From an uncultured Lachnospiraceae bacterium (GTDB lineage Bacteria; Bacillota; Clostridia; Lachnospirales; Lachnospiraceae): a DNA stretch of 33,959 nucleotides. Position numbers and translations under genes: made by a program. Below are positions 14,615 through 22,493 of the stretch, one piece after another. The stretch covers positions 1 to 33,959 of the forward strand of contig CACXAT010000024.1 of the NCBI GenBank assembly GCA_902765725.1, written 5' to 3'. A model generated the notes under the pieces. It had not been told where the DNA came from and searched no databases. It was given only the letters and a program-made list of their open reading frames with translations. Each line of letters opens with the position of its first letter. Position 1 is the stretch's first letter.

Positions 14615-16015
14615 GTGAATCTGACGAATCTGGCCGGAACTGTCTCAAAAGCGGCACAGTATGTGATCATTGTGCTGGCGGTGATCTATACCATCCAGAG
14701 CTATACGGTGTTTGCCCAGAGAAACCGTGTGGAGCGGGAGCATATCTTCCTGCGCCAGAATGTATCCATGTTCGCGATCCATTTTCTTGCCTATCTGATC
14801 ATGTACCTCAATACCATGCGGTTCGATCTGCTGCTGTTTTACGGCGCCCAGGTGCTGTTTCTTCTGTTCACCCTGGTTCTGTACCGCAATCTGTATCCCA
14901 GAGCCTCCAGGAGCCTGATCAACAACATGTGCATCCTGCTGACCATCGGATTTATCATGATCACCAGGCTGTCCTACGACCAGTCGGTGAAGCAGTTTGA
15001 GATCGCGGCGGCGGGCATGGCTTTTGCCCTCGTGATACCGCTGATCGTCCGAAAGCTCCTCGTGCTGACGAAAATGACCTGGGGCTATGTGTTTGTCGGC
15101 ATCGGCCTTCTGGCCCTGGTGCTGATCGCGGCCAACGTGACAAACGGAGCGAAGCTTTCCATCAACGTTGCGGGCTTCAGCTTTCAGGCATCGGAATTTG
15201 TCAAGATTATCTTCGTATTCGCGATGGCAGGCCTGCTGAGTACGGAGCACAGCTTCCGCAGGGTCGTGATCGCGACCGTTCTGGCGGCCGCCCATGTCCT
15301 GATCCTGGTGATCTCTACGGATCTGGGTTCCGCTCTGATCTTTTTTGTCACCTACATGGTGATGCTCTTTGTCGCGACCAGGAATCCCTTCCTCTCCCTG
15401 ATCGGGATACTGGCCTTCTGCGCGGCGGCGGTCGCGGCTTATTTCCTGTTTGCCCATATCCGGGTCAGAGTGCAGATCTGGGCAGATCCCTTTGCGGACT
15501 ACGCCGGAAGCGGGTATCAGATCTGCCAGTCCCTGTTTGCGATCGCGGCGGGCGGCTGGTTCGGGACCGGACTGTACAACGGAAGTCCGGGAGCCATCCC
15601 CTACGTCGCCCAGGACTTCATGTTCAGCGCCATTCTCGAGGAGATGGGCGGGATCTTCGGCATCTGCCTGATCCTGATCTGCATGGCGGTCTTTATCATG
15701 TTCGTGAACATAGCCATGAAGCTGGGCAACCGTTTTTACAGACTGGCTGCCCTCGGGATCGGGACTACCTATGCGTCGCAGATCTTTCTGACGATCGGAG
15801 GCGGAACGAAGCTGATCCCCATGACCGGCGTTACGCTGCCCCTGGTCAGCTACGGCGGAAGCTCTGTGCTCAGTACGATCATTATGTTCGCCATCGTGCA
15901 GGGGCTGTACATGCTTAGAAGTGACGAGGTGCGGCAGAGCAGCGCTCAGCAGGTCAGACCGGAGGAGGAGCTGACGCCGCAGGAGGTGTACATCGACCGG
16001 AGGAATGAAAGATGA
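14615..16015 (+). CDS. SEDS peptidoglycan polymerase (FtsW/RodA/SpoVE family)
   Basis: This multi-pass membrane glycosyltransferase polymerises lipid II. The 466-residue product shows about a dozen hydrophobic helices. Family blocks are GAKLSINVAGFSFQASEFVKI (read as NVAGFSFQASEFVK, near residue 184), STDLGSALIFF, GSGYQICQSLFAIAAGGWFG, and the C-terminal MTGVTLPLVSYGGSSVL. The SEDS core begins late, so the N-terminus carries an added stretch of about 60-80 residues with two or more helices, resembling RodA of PbpA-linked pairs. The GTG start at 14615 is supported by a GGAGTGGAG site. It overlaps the next gene by four bases. Division versus elongation role cannot be decided from sequence alone. 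Confidence 0.9.
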   Translation: MNLTNLAGTVSKAAQYVIIVLAVIYTIQSYTVFAQRNRVEREHIFLRQNVSMFAIHFLAYLIMYLNTMRFDLLLFYGAQVLFLLFTLVLYRNLYPRASRSLINNMCILLTIGFIMITRLSYDQSVKQFEIAAAGMAFALVIPLIVRKLLVLTKMTWGYVFVGIGLLALVLIAANVTNGAKLSINVAGFSFQASEFVKIIFVFAMAGLLSTEHSFRRVVIATVLAAAHVLILVISTDLGSALIFFVTYMVMLFVATRNPFLSLIGILAFCAAAVAAYFLFAHIRVRVQIWADPFADYAGSGYQICQSLFAIAAGGWFGTGLYNGSPGAIPYVAQDFMFSAILEEMGGIFGICLILICMAVFIMFVNIAMKLGNRFYRLAALGIGTTYASQIFLTIGGGTKLIPMTGVTLPLVSYGGSSVLSTIIMFAIVQGLYMLRSDEVRQSSAQQVRPEEELTPQEVYIDRRNER

Positions 16016-17511
16016 TGCAGGACAGAGAGAGAGACAATCTTCAGGAGCCTGAGATCAGAAGGGTCGATCTGTCAGATCACAGTACATCTCTTCCTTCAGG
16101 CAGAAAACACAATACGGAGCTGTCGATCATCACGTGGCTGTTCGTGATCCTGTTCATGATGCTCATCGGAAGGGTCGTCTACATACTCGTGGTCCAGTCG
16201 GACAGTCTCAGAAGCAATATCAATAACACCAAGGCGGACACCAATTCGGAAAATGTGATCCGCGGGGATATCATCACCGGCAGCGGCACGCTTCTTGCCA
16301 CCACGCTCCTTGACGAGTACGGAAACCAGACAAGGTCCTATCCCTTTGACAATATCTTCGCCCATGTGGTGGGCTACGCCACCAACGGCAAATCCGGCCT
16401 GGAGGCGGAGGAGAACTATGATCTGCTCACCTCCCATTCCAGTCTGCTCAAGCAGATCCAGGCAGGAGAGAACGGGGAGAAGATACGGGGCGACAGACTC
16501 GTAGTGACCCTGGATCCGAAGCTTCAGCAGGCGGCATACTATGCCCTTGGATCCTACCGCGGCGCAGTGGTTGTCATGGAGCCGGATTCCGGACGGATCC
16601 TTGCCATGGTCAGCAAACCGGATTTCAATCCCAACACCATCGGAAGCGAGTGGGAGACACTGTCTGCGGACACGGCCTCCAGCCCTCTGCTGAATCGCGC
16701 CTCCCAGGGACTGTATCCCCCGGGATCCACCTTTAAGATGATCACGTCCCTGGCCTATCTCAGGGCCCATCCGAAGGACTATTCCGGCTTCTCCTGGAAC
16801 TGCCAGGGGGCTCTGACGCAGGACGATGTCACGATCACCTGCTACGGAGATCAGATGCACGGGCAGGAGGATCTTGCCACGGCCTTTGCCAATTCCTGCA
16901 ATACGGCCTTTGCCCAGATGGGCCTTGACCTGGATAACAAGCTGCTCAGGGATACCGCAGAAGACTTCCTGTTCAACAGGTCTCTTCCCACGAGTCTTCC
17001 CTCTTCGCAGAGTGTATTCAGTCTGAAGAAGGATTCCCCGAAGGGAGAACAGATGACGACGGCCATCGGACAGGGAGACACGCTGGTATCGCCGCTGCAT
17101 ATGGCCCTGATCACATCCACGATCGCGAACGGGGGCGTCATGATGAAGCCGCGCCTGGTGGACCGCATAGAGACCTCCGACGGCACCGTGGTAAAAGAAT
17201 ACGATCCGGAGATCTTCCGGAAGATCATGACTCCGGAGGAGGCTTCGATCCTCGCGGAATACATGACCGGCACGGTCACCCGGGGAACTGCCTCGGCACT
17301 GTCCGGAAACGGATACAGCGTTGCGGGCAAGACGGGTTCCGCAGAGTATGAGACCGGAGGGGTGACGGGAACTCATTCCTGGTTCTGCGGTTTTGCAGAG
17401 ACCGGCGAGCCGCATATTGCCATCTCGGTCATCGCGGAAGACGGCGGGACCGGCTCCTCTACGGCGGTTCCGATCGCCAGACAGATCCTGGATACCTTTT
17501 TCTATGGATAA
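16012..17511 (+). CDS. Class B penicillin-binding protein (transpeptidase), PbpA-like
   Basis: This membrane-anchored transpeptidase cross-links peptidoglycan strands and partners the SEDS polymerase just upstream. Residues about 38-62 are the single transmembrane helix (TWLFVILFMMLIGRVVYILVV). RGDIITGSGTLLATT and GKSGLEAEENYDLL belong to the dimerisation domain. The catalytic domain has PPGSTFKM (active-site Ser239), NSCNTAFAQ as the SxN-type motif, and VAGKTGSAEYE as KTG. The 499-residue length suits the short PbpA type. Its ATG overlaps the SEDS stop (ATGA), implying coupled translation and equal dosage. The next gene starts about 100 bases later. Confidence 0.92.
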   Translation: MMQDRERDNLQEPEIRRVDLSDHSTSLPSGRKHNTELSIITWLFVILFMMLIGRVVYILVVQSDSLRSNINNTKADTNSENVIRGDIITGSGTLLATTLLDEYGNQTRSYPFDNIFAHVVGYATNGKSGLEAEENYDLLTSHSSLLKQIQAGENGEKIRGDRLVVTLDPKLQQAAYYALGSYRGAVVVMEPDSGRILAMVSKPDFNPNTIGSEWETLSADTASSPLLNRASQGLYPPGSTFKMITSLAYLRAHPKDYSGFSWNCQGALTQDDVTITCYGDQMHGQEDLATAFANSCNTAFAQMGLDLDNKLLRDTAEDFLFNRSLPTSLPSSQSVFSLKKDSPKGEQMTTAIGQGDTLVSPLHMALITSTIANGGVMMKPRLVDRIETSDGTVVKEYDPEIFRKIMTPEEASILAEYMTGTVTRGTASALSGNGYSVAGKTGSAEYETGGVTGTHSWFCGFAETGEPHIAISVIAEDGGTGSSTAVPIARQILDTFFYG

Positions 17512-17615
17512 TCTTCCGAGGATGCGATATACTGATACTGCATTACTGCGGCTTCAGGATACTGAGAAGCCGTACAGAAGAACAGAATACCGGAACACAG
17601 ACAGGAGGAGTTGCA

Positions 17616-18053
17616 ATGATCGAGGCAACAAGCTGTGGAGGTGTGGTCATTTTCCGGGGGAAGATCCTTGTCCTGTACAAGAGCTACCGGAACCGTTATG
17701 AAGGATGGGTCCTGCCAAAGGGAACTGTCGAAGAAGGGGAAGAATATGACCAGACAGCACTTCGCGAGGTCAGGGAAGAGACCGGGGCGAAGGCACAGAT
17801 CATACAGTATATAGGCAAGAGCCAGTATTCCTTTAACGTACCGCAGGATACGGTGGAAAAGGTGGTGCACTGGTACCTGATGCGGGGAGAGAGCTATTAT
17901 TCCAAGCCGCAGAGGGAGGAGTACTTTATCGACTCGGGTTTTTACAAGTTTCACGAAGCGTATCATCTGCTGAAGTTCTCGAATGAAAAGATGATCCTTG
18001 AGAAGGGGTATAACGAATATCTGGAACTGAAGCGGCAGAATAAATGGATCTGA
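17616..18053 (+). CDS. NUDIX hydrolase
   Basis: This small cytoplasmic hydrolase should cut a nucleoside diphosphate linked to another group (NDP-X). The Nudix box GX5EX7REUXEEXGU is intact from residue 35 (GTVEEGEEYDQTA then LREVREETGA). The rest is a compact 145-residue single domain; the tail FSNEKMILEKGYNEY is helical. GGAGG lies about 6 bases before the ATG. A stem (17549-17555 with 17566-17572) lies in the gap after the PBP gene but has no T-run. It precedes a 104-residue unknown by four bases, suggesting co-translation. Substrate cannot be predicted; Ap4A- or ADP-ribose-type activity are options. Confidence 0.85.
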   Translation: MIEATSCGGVVIFRGKILVLYKSYRNRYEGWVLPKGTVEEGEEYDQTALREVREETGAKAQIIQYIGKSQYSFNVPQDTVEKVVHWYLMRGESYYSKPQREEYFIDSGFYKFHEAYHLLKFSNEKMILEKGYNEYLELKRQNKWI

Positions 18054-18057
18054 TCAT

Positions 18058-18372
18058 ATGATATGGTATCAAAACCTATATGTAGGGCGTCTGATATCGC
18101 CGCGCAGGGACAAAGTGATCGATGACATCGACCACGGCAGATACCCGCCCTTCGTGCATCTGCTGATCATTCCTGAGAGCAGAAACAGCCAGCTGGAGAT
18201 CATCAGTGCATCGGAACTATCACATGATTATATCAGGGAGCACTGCCTCCTGATCGTCGGACTCGCCCAGGGCCAGACAGAGGCCCTCAGCCTGCTGGAG
18301 CAGCTGATGCAGGACGTGTACCGGGACCGGAAGGACGCGGATATCCGCGCCTGGCTTTCTGAGGAACACTGA
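18058..18372 (+). CDS. Small conserved-looking unknown protein
   Basis: I do not recognise this 104-residue protein. It starts MIWYQNLYVGRLISPRRDKVIDD, has a hydrophobic beta-like PPFVHLLIIPES near residue 32, a central alpha-type IVGLAQGQTEALSLLEQLM (residues about 66-84), and a charged end RDRKDADIRAWLSEEH. No signal peptide or membrane helix is seen. It begins four bases after the NUDIX stop with only a weak ribosome site, so it is probably translationally coupled to it. It is followed 11 bases later by the DUF2953 gene. Function is unknown; being packed between two conserved genes supports a real coding sequence. Confidence 0.72.
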   Translation: MIWYQNLYVGRLISPRRDKVIDDIDHGRYPPFVHLLIIPESRNSQLEIISASELSHDYIREHCLLIVGLAQGQTEALSLLEQLMQDVYRDRKDADIRAWLSEEH

Positions 18373-18383
18373 CAGGAGCACTC

Positions 18384-19439
18384 ATGCTGCATATACTTTT
18401 GACGATATTGAAGGTAATCGGCATCATAGCGCTTGTGATCCTGGCCCTTCTTGCGGCGATTGTGCTGATCGTCCTGTTTGCGCCGTTCAGATACCGCCTC
18501 CATGTAAGGAAAGAGGACGGCCCGCTCGAGGCGGAAGGGAGAGTTACCTGGCTGCTGAAGCTGCTTGCCGTGAACGGGCAGTATTGCAGGAAGAGCGGCG
18601 TTGTACATGTTACGGCGCTCGGGCGTACGCTCAAGACCATCCGGATACCGGCAGGTCATCTGCTTGCGGAAAAGTCCCCTGCAGAAACACCGCCGGTGAC
18701 AGAGCCGTCAGCAGAGGCACGGCCGGTGAAGGAATCGCCTGCAGAGGCGAAGCCACTGGCAGAGCCTTCAGAAACGCCGCCGGTGACAGAGCCTTCAGAA
18801 ACACCGACCGAAAAAGAGACAGCTGCAGGAAGAACTCCTGAGAGTGAATCCTCTGCCGGAGGAGCCGCGAAAGAAGAAAAGAGTGCCGGTTCCACGATCC
18901 GCAGGATCCTGGAGCAGCTGCCGCAGAAGGTAAGCGCAGCGGTTGAGAAGATCTGCAATGTCCTGCTGAGACTGCTGGATCTTCCGCTTGATCTCTATGT
19001 CAAGGCGGACGACGGGATCGACAGGATCGAGCAGAAGATCCGGGCGATCCGGAAGAAGGCTGCCCCCTTCCTGAGCCTGGAAGCGGAGCATATGCTCCGG
19101 AAGCTGATCGGATACCTGCTGTATCTGATCCGTGCATGGAAGCCCAGAACGATAAAAGGATATATAGAGTTTGGCAGCGGCATGCCGGATGTGACCGGCA
19201 AGCTGGCCGGCCTGATCTGGCTGCTTCTTCCTGAGGAAGCAGAGGAATTCGATATCTGTCCCGACTTTTACGAGAAGAGGCTTCGGACGGATGTAGTGGT
19301 GACCGGAAAGATCCGGCTCTACCGGGCCGCAGTGGCGGCATTCAGAGTGCTCCTTGACAGAGAATTCTGGGAGCTTCTTAGGATGATCCGCGGCAAACCT
19401 TCAAAGAAAAAGAAACAAAGAGTGCGCAAAGTCAGTTAA
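18384..19439 (+). CDS. DUF2953 membrane protein (YtfI-like)
   Basis: This 351-residue protein has an N-terminal transmembrane helix at about residues 8-33 (GIIALVILALLAAIVLIVLF), a short beta region (RYRLHVRKEDGPLEAEGRVTWLLKLL), then a low-complexity Pro/Glu/Thr/Ser linker (residues 98-141). The C-terminal half resembles the DUF2953 domain, which holds KAWKPRTIKGYIEFGSGMPDVTGK-like sequence (about residue 252 onward, read as GYIEFGSGMPDVTGK). Position just before gerW matches the ytfI-ytfJ pair of Bacillus and many clostridia. AGGAG precedes the ATG. A sporulation-linked role is inferred from gerW, not shown. Confidence 0.82.
   Translation: MLHILLTILKVIGIIALVILALLAAIVLIVLFAPFRYRLHVRKEDGPLEAEGRVTWLLKLLAVNGQYCRKSGVVHVTALGRTLKTIRIPAGHLLAEKSPAETPPVTEPSAEARPVKESPAEAKPLAEPSETPPVTEPSETPTEKETAAGRTPESESSAGGAAKEEKSAGSTIRRILEQLPQKVSAAVEKICNVLLRLLDLPLDLYVKADDGIDRIEQKIRAIRKKAAPFLSLEAEHMLRKLIGYLLYLIRAWKPRTIKGYIEFGSGMPDVTGKLAGLIWLLLPEEAEEFDICPDFYEKRLRTDVVVTGKIRLYRAAVAAFRVLLDREFWELLRMIRGKPSKKKKQRVRKVS
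18675..18806 (+). repeat. Degenerate Pro/Glu/Thr-rich repeat inside the DUF2953 gene
   Basis: The DNA encodes imperfect 9-10 residue units (AETPPVTEPS, AEARPVKESP, AEAKPLAEPS, ETPPVTEPS, ETPTEKE), residues about 99-144. It separates the membrane anchor from the C-terminal domain. It is likely a flexible linker that varies in repeat number between strains. Confidence 0.75.
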
Positions 19440-19457
19440 CAGGCGGAGGAATGAATC

Positions 19458-19856
19458 ATGGCTGAGCATTTTCAGGGAACTGTAGATTCTCTTTTTAAGG
19501 GAATGGAGAATTTCATAACAACGAAGACCTGTGTCGGAGATCCGATCTATGTCGGTGATACGATCATCCTTCCGCTGGTTGATGTTTCCTTTGGCGTCAT
19601 GGCTTCTGCGAAGAATGAAGAGAGAAGGACCAACGGAGGCGGCGGAATGGGAGGAAAGATGTCCCCGACCGCGCTGCTGATCATCAAGGATGGAGCTACG
19701 AAGCTGGTCAGCGTCCGCAACCAGGACAGCCTGTCCAAGCTGATCGACATGGCTCCGGAACTGATCAACCGGTTCAAGTCCAAAGACAGCGTCACCACGA
19801 CGGCAGAAGAAGAGTCTGTGATGGATGAAGCTGCCAGAGATGAAGAGAGATTCTGA
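19458..19856 (+). CDS. gerW: GerW (YtfJ) family sporulation protein
   Basis: GerW is a spore protein of the YtfJ family needed in Bacillus for proper response to some germinants. The 132-residue product has the family core: NFITTKTCVGDPIYVGDTIILPLVDVSFGVM-like start (GDPIYVGDTIILPLVDVSFG), a glycine-rich GGGGMGGKMSPTALLII segment, and the KLVSVRNQDSLSKLIDMAPELI tail, ending in an acidic C-terminus. GGAGG precedes the ATG. It closes the run that begins with the NUDIX gene, and a terminator follows 19 bases after its stop. Its presence suggests a spore-forming lineage, though GerW homologues also occur in non-sporulating relatives. Confidence 0.9.
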   Translation: MAEHFQGTVDSLFKGMENFITTKTCVGDPIYVGDTIILPLVDVSFGVMASAKNEERRTNGGGGMGGKMSPTALLIIKDGATKLVSVRNQDSLSKLIDMAPELINRFKSKDSVTTTAEEESVMDEAARDEERF

Positions 19857-19874
19857 ATAGAATAAGTTATGAAG

Positions 19875-19904
19875 GCCCGGGTCTGGATACAGAACCGGGC
19901 TTTT
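19875..19904 (+). terminator. Terminator of gerW
   Basis: GCCCGG (19875-19880) pairs with CCGGGC (19895-19900), with an inner TCTG / CAGA stem and a GATA loop, followed by TTTT. It is positioned correctly for rho-independent stop of the NUDIX-gerW run. Confidence 0.75.
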
Positions 19905-19956
19905 GAGTTCCTGGGTTCCGGTATTCATTGTCTTTGCGCGGGAGGGCGCGGATACG

Positions 19957-19990
19957 AAAAAAGAGCCGATACGTCAAGCCGTACCGCCTC
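19957..19990 (-). terminator. Terminator of rpmB
   Basis: On the minus strand an 11-bp stem (19980-19990 with 19963-19973, one mismatch and one wobble) is followed by six T (complement of 19957-19962). It lies 33 bases past the rpmB stop. Confidence 0.7.
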
Positions 19991-20022
19991 TTCATTCATA
20001 ATTCATTATTGGGATCTCTATG

Positions 20023-20208
20023 TTAAGCACGCTCTACAGCACCTGATCTCAGGCATGCAGCACATACATAGAGCTTCTTGTTCACGCCGTTAACCTTAAC
20101 CGTCACATGCTTGATGTTCGCCTTCCACATCTTGTTGCTTCTTCTGTGGGAGTGGCTGACGTTGTTACCGAAGTGAGCACCTTTGTCACAAATTGCGCAT
20201 CTGGCCAT
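20023..20208 (-). CDS. rpmB: 50S ribosomal protein L28, zinc-ribbon form
   Basis: This 61-residue protein is part of the large ribosomal subunit. It keeps the two zinc-binding pairs, CAIC (residues 4-7) and CAAC (about 53-56), typical of the C+ form that needs zinc. The HSHRRSNKMWKANIKHVTVKVNGVNKKLYV core is recognisable (SHSHRRSNKMWKANI). The ATG at 20208 is chosen because AGGAGGT lies 7 bases upstream; an earlier in-frame start would pass that site. It is divergent from yloU with the two -35 elements 24 bases apart. No C- paralogue is in the window. Confidence 0.97.
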   Translation of the reverse strand: MARCAICDKGAHFGNNVSHSHRRSNKMWKANIKHVTVKVNGVNKKLYVCAACLRSGAVERA

Positions 20209-20242
20209 TTCTAGCACCTCCTATCTAAACCGCGACTTGAGT

Positions 20243-20271
20243 ATTGTAACAGAGATACCATTTCTTTGCAA
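20243..20271 (-). promoter_or_regulatory. rpmB promoter
   Basis: On the minus strand TTGCAA (complement of 20266-20271) and TACAAT (complement of 20243-20248) lie 17 bases apart, with TG just before the -10 (extended). Start of transcription would fall about 30 bases before the L28 ATG. Confidence 0.72.
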
Positions 20272-20295
20272 GATAATATTTGAACGTTTTTACGG

Positions 20296-20324
20296 TTTTC
20301 AAACGCCGCTTTCTCTGATAGAAT
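20296..20324 (+). promoter_or_regulatory. yloU-fakA promoter
   Basis: A -10 TAGAAT (20319-20324) with upstream TG (extended) and a -35-like TTTTCA (20296-20301) are 17 bases apart. It is divergent from the rpmB promoter, so one short region controls both. Confidence 0.6.
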
Positions 20325-20351
20325 AAAACGGATTATGGAAGGAGGTCATCT

Positions 20352-20708
20352 ATGAGTGTTCGGATGAACAATAATCTTGGTTCGATCGTAATCGACTCTA
20401 ATGTAATTGCCACTTACGCCGGGTCGGTTGCGGTAGAATGCTTTGGTATTGTAGGAATGGCAAGCGTCAGCATGAAAGACGGACTTGTCAGACTCCTGGG
20501 ACGTGATCACCTTGGCCGTGGCATCAGTGTGCGCTTAAACGCAAATAAGATTGAGCTGGATTTTCATGTAATCGTATCGTACGGAGTCAGCATTTCCGCT
20601 GTCGCTCAGAATCTTGTGGAGAGCGTCAGTTACAAGCTGGAGTCATTTACAGGTATGGAAGTCTCGAAGATCAATATCTACGTGGAGAGCGTTAAGGTCA
20701 TCGATTAA
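20352..20708 (+). CDS. Asp23/Gls24 family protein (YloU-like)
   Basis: This 118-residue Asp23/Gls24 envelope-stress-type protein is conserved next to fakA in Firmicutes. The start MSVRMNNNLGSIVIDSNVIATYAGSVAVECFGIVGMAS (read as GSIVIDSNVIATYAG), and the end VESVSYKLESFTGMEVSKINIYVESV are typical. No membrane segment is present. AGGAGG precedes the ATG. It is 27 bases before fakA and probably co-transcribed with it. Some family members form membrane-proximal assemblies, but a precise job is not known here. Confidence 0.9.
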   Translation: MSVRMNNNLGSIVIDSNVIATYAGSVAVECFGIVGMASVSMKDGLVRLLGRDHLGRGISVRLNANKIELDFHVIVSYGVSISAVAQNLVESVSYKLESFTGMEVSKINIYVESVKVID

Positions 20709-20735
20709 GACTGGGACAGTCTGGAGGTCATAGTA

Positions 20736-22391
20736 TTGAATTCAAATAGTATAGATGCTGCTCTGATGGCAAAGATGTTCCTTGCCGGTGCGAGGAATCT
20801 GGAGCAGAAGAAAGAGTGGATTAACGAACTGAATGTATTCCCGGTTCCGGACGGAGACACCGGAACCAACATGACACTTACGATCACTTCCGCAGCGGAT
20901 GAAGTCAGGAAGCTGGACCCGCTGACGATGGAGTCCGTCTGTAAGTCGATCTCTTCCGGTTCCCTGCGCGGAGCAAGAGGCAATTCAGGCGTCATCCTGT
21001 CTCAGCTGTTTCGAGGATGCAGCAAGGTCTGGAGAAATGAGCCGGAGATCACTCCTGCCAACACAGCCAGGGCGTTCCGAAAGGCGGTGGAGACTGCCTA
21101 TAAGGCTGTCATGAAGCCCAAGGAAGGAACGATCCTTACCGTCGCGAAGGCCGGAGCCGACATTACGGAAGAGCTGGTCACGAACAACCCCGATATTGAG
21201 ATCGAGGATCTTCTGAAGGCTGTTATTGATGAGATGCAGAGGGTGCTGGATCTCACCCCTGAGATGCTTCCGGTCCTGAAGGAAGCCGGCGTGGTGGATT
21301 CCGGCGGACAGGGCCTTGTGCAGATCATGAAGGGCTGCTACAACGGTTTCCTGGGAATTGATGAGACCGAAGAAGAGCAGGAACAGGAGCTTGTCAGGAA
21401 GTACGGATACCGCACCGAGTTCATTCTGAAGAATCCGGAGCATATCTCCGTAGAGCAGAGGCTGAACTTTGTCTCCTTTATGGAGGAGCAGGGAGCGGAC
21501 GTCGCCGCCGAGCGCTGCGAGGAGGGTCTGAAGGTCCATATCAATTCAGACGATCCCGGAGCGATCCTGACGGAGGCTCTGAAGTACGGATACCTGTCGC
21601 GGATCCACGTGATCAACAACACCGAGCGTCCGCAGTATCCGCTTCATATCTTTGAAGAGAATGAGCTGGAGGAGGCCAAGGCAGATCCCAAGGCGGATCC
21701 CGAGAGCGCTGCCGAGGAGGAGATGCCTCACAAGGAAGTCGGCTTCATCGCAGTCTCCATCGGCGAGGGACTGGGCAGCATCTTCCGTGAGCTGGGTGCT
21801 GACAGCCTGATCGAAGGCGGACAGACGATGAATCCCTCTACCCAGGACATCATGACTGCGGTAGATAAGGTGAATGCCGATACGGTGTTCATTTTCCCGA
21901 ACAACAAGAACATTATCCTTGCGGCAGAACAGGCTCAGAAGCTGATCTCTGACAAGAGGATCATCGTAGTTCCGACAAAGACGATTCCGCAGGGCATCAC
22001 GGCGCTTCTGAATTATCTGCCGGAGAAGTCTGTGGAGGAAAATGAAGAGCTGATGCGCGAAGAGATCTCCTGTGTCAAGACGGTCGAGCTTACCTATGCC
22101 GTCCGTGATACGAAGATCGACGAACAGACGATCCATGAGGGAGACATCATGGGCGTAGGCGATCACGGCATCATGGCAGTGGGCAAGGAGATCGACGAGA
22201 CAGCCCTTGCCGCTCTTGAGAACATGGTGGATGATGAATCGGAGCTGATCTCTGTCTACTACGGCAAGGACACCTCCGAGGAGGACGCGGAGGCGCTGGC
22301 AGACAGGATCCGTGAGCAGTTCGGTGACTGTGAGGTCGAAGTGGCCCCCGGCGGACAGCCGATCTATTATTACATTATGTCAGTAGAATAA
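20736..22391 (+). CDS. fakA: DAK2-domain fatty acid kinase FakA (YloV-like)
   Basis: FakA phosphorylates fatty acids held by a FakB carrier protein, feeding exogenous or recycled acyl chains to lipid synthesis. The 551-residue protein has the DAK2-type kinase domain first (PVPDGDTGTNMTLT near residue 36, SLRGARGNSGVILSQLFRG, and GVVDSGGQGLVQIM), then a linker with acidic repeats, and a C-terminal EDD-like region (IAVSIGEGLGSIFRELGAD, FPNNKNIILAAEQ). The TTG start at 20736 is chosen because GGAGG lies 8 bases upstream; no closer ATG has such a site. No fakB is in the window. The rpmB / yloU / fakA order is the widespread Firmicute arrangement. Confidence 0.9.
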   Translation: MNSNSIDAALMAKMFLAGARNLEQKKEWINELNVFPVPDGDTGTNMTLTITSAADEVRKLDPLTMESVCKSISSGSLRGARGNSGVILSQLFRGCSKVWRNEPEITPANTARAFRKAVETAYKAVMKPKEGTILTVAKAGADITEELVTNNPDIEIEDLLKAVIDEMQRVLDLTPEMLPVLKEAGVVDSGGQGLVQIMKGCYNGFLGIDETEEEQEQELVRKYGYRTEFILKNPEHISVEQRLNFVSFMEEQGADVAAERCEEGLKVHINSDDPGAILTEALKYGYLSRIHVINNTERPQYPLHIFEENELEEAKADPKADPESAAEEEMPHKEVGFIAVSIGEGLGSIFRELGADSLIEGGQTMNPSTQDIMTAVDKVNADTVFIFPNNKNIILAAEQAQKLISDKRIIVVPTKTIPQGITALLNYLPEKSVEENEELMREEISCVKTVELTYAVRDTKIDEQTIHEGDIMGVGDHGIMAVGKEIDETALAALENMVDDESELISVYYGKDTSEEDAEALADRIREQFGDCEVEVAPGGQPIYYYIMSVE

Positions 22392-22404
22392 TTATGTCTG
22401 GCTG

Positions 22405-22465
22405 CGGCCGCTCAGGCGGCCGTCTGCAGAGGCTGAATGGATTGCTCCGGCAGGGCCGGGGCAAT
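22405..22465 (+). other. Two hairpins in the fakA - EEP gap
   Basis: Hairpin one: CGGCCGC (22405-22411) with GCGGCCG (22416-22422). Hairpin two: ATTGC...CCGGC (22441-22451) with GCCGG...GCAAT (22455-22465), an 11-bp stem with a three-base loop and one wobble. Neither has a T-run after it, so neither is a clear terminator. The second lies just upstream of the ribosome binding site of the next gene and could influence its translation. Confidence 0.4.
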
Positions 22466-22493
22466 CTTACTATATGGGGAAAGGGGAATTGAT

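Noticed and set aside
16096..17415. 439-codon minus-strand frame over the penicillin-binding protein
   Set aside because: It is antisense to intact STFK, SxN and KTG motifs.
18675..18806. Repeats in the DUF2953 gene as a mobile or CRISPR element
   Set aside because: They are in-frame degenerate coding repeats with no spacers or terminal inverted repeats.
22405..22422. Terminator after fakA
   Set aside because: The stem is good but no T-run follows on either strand.
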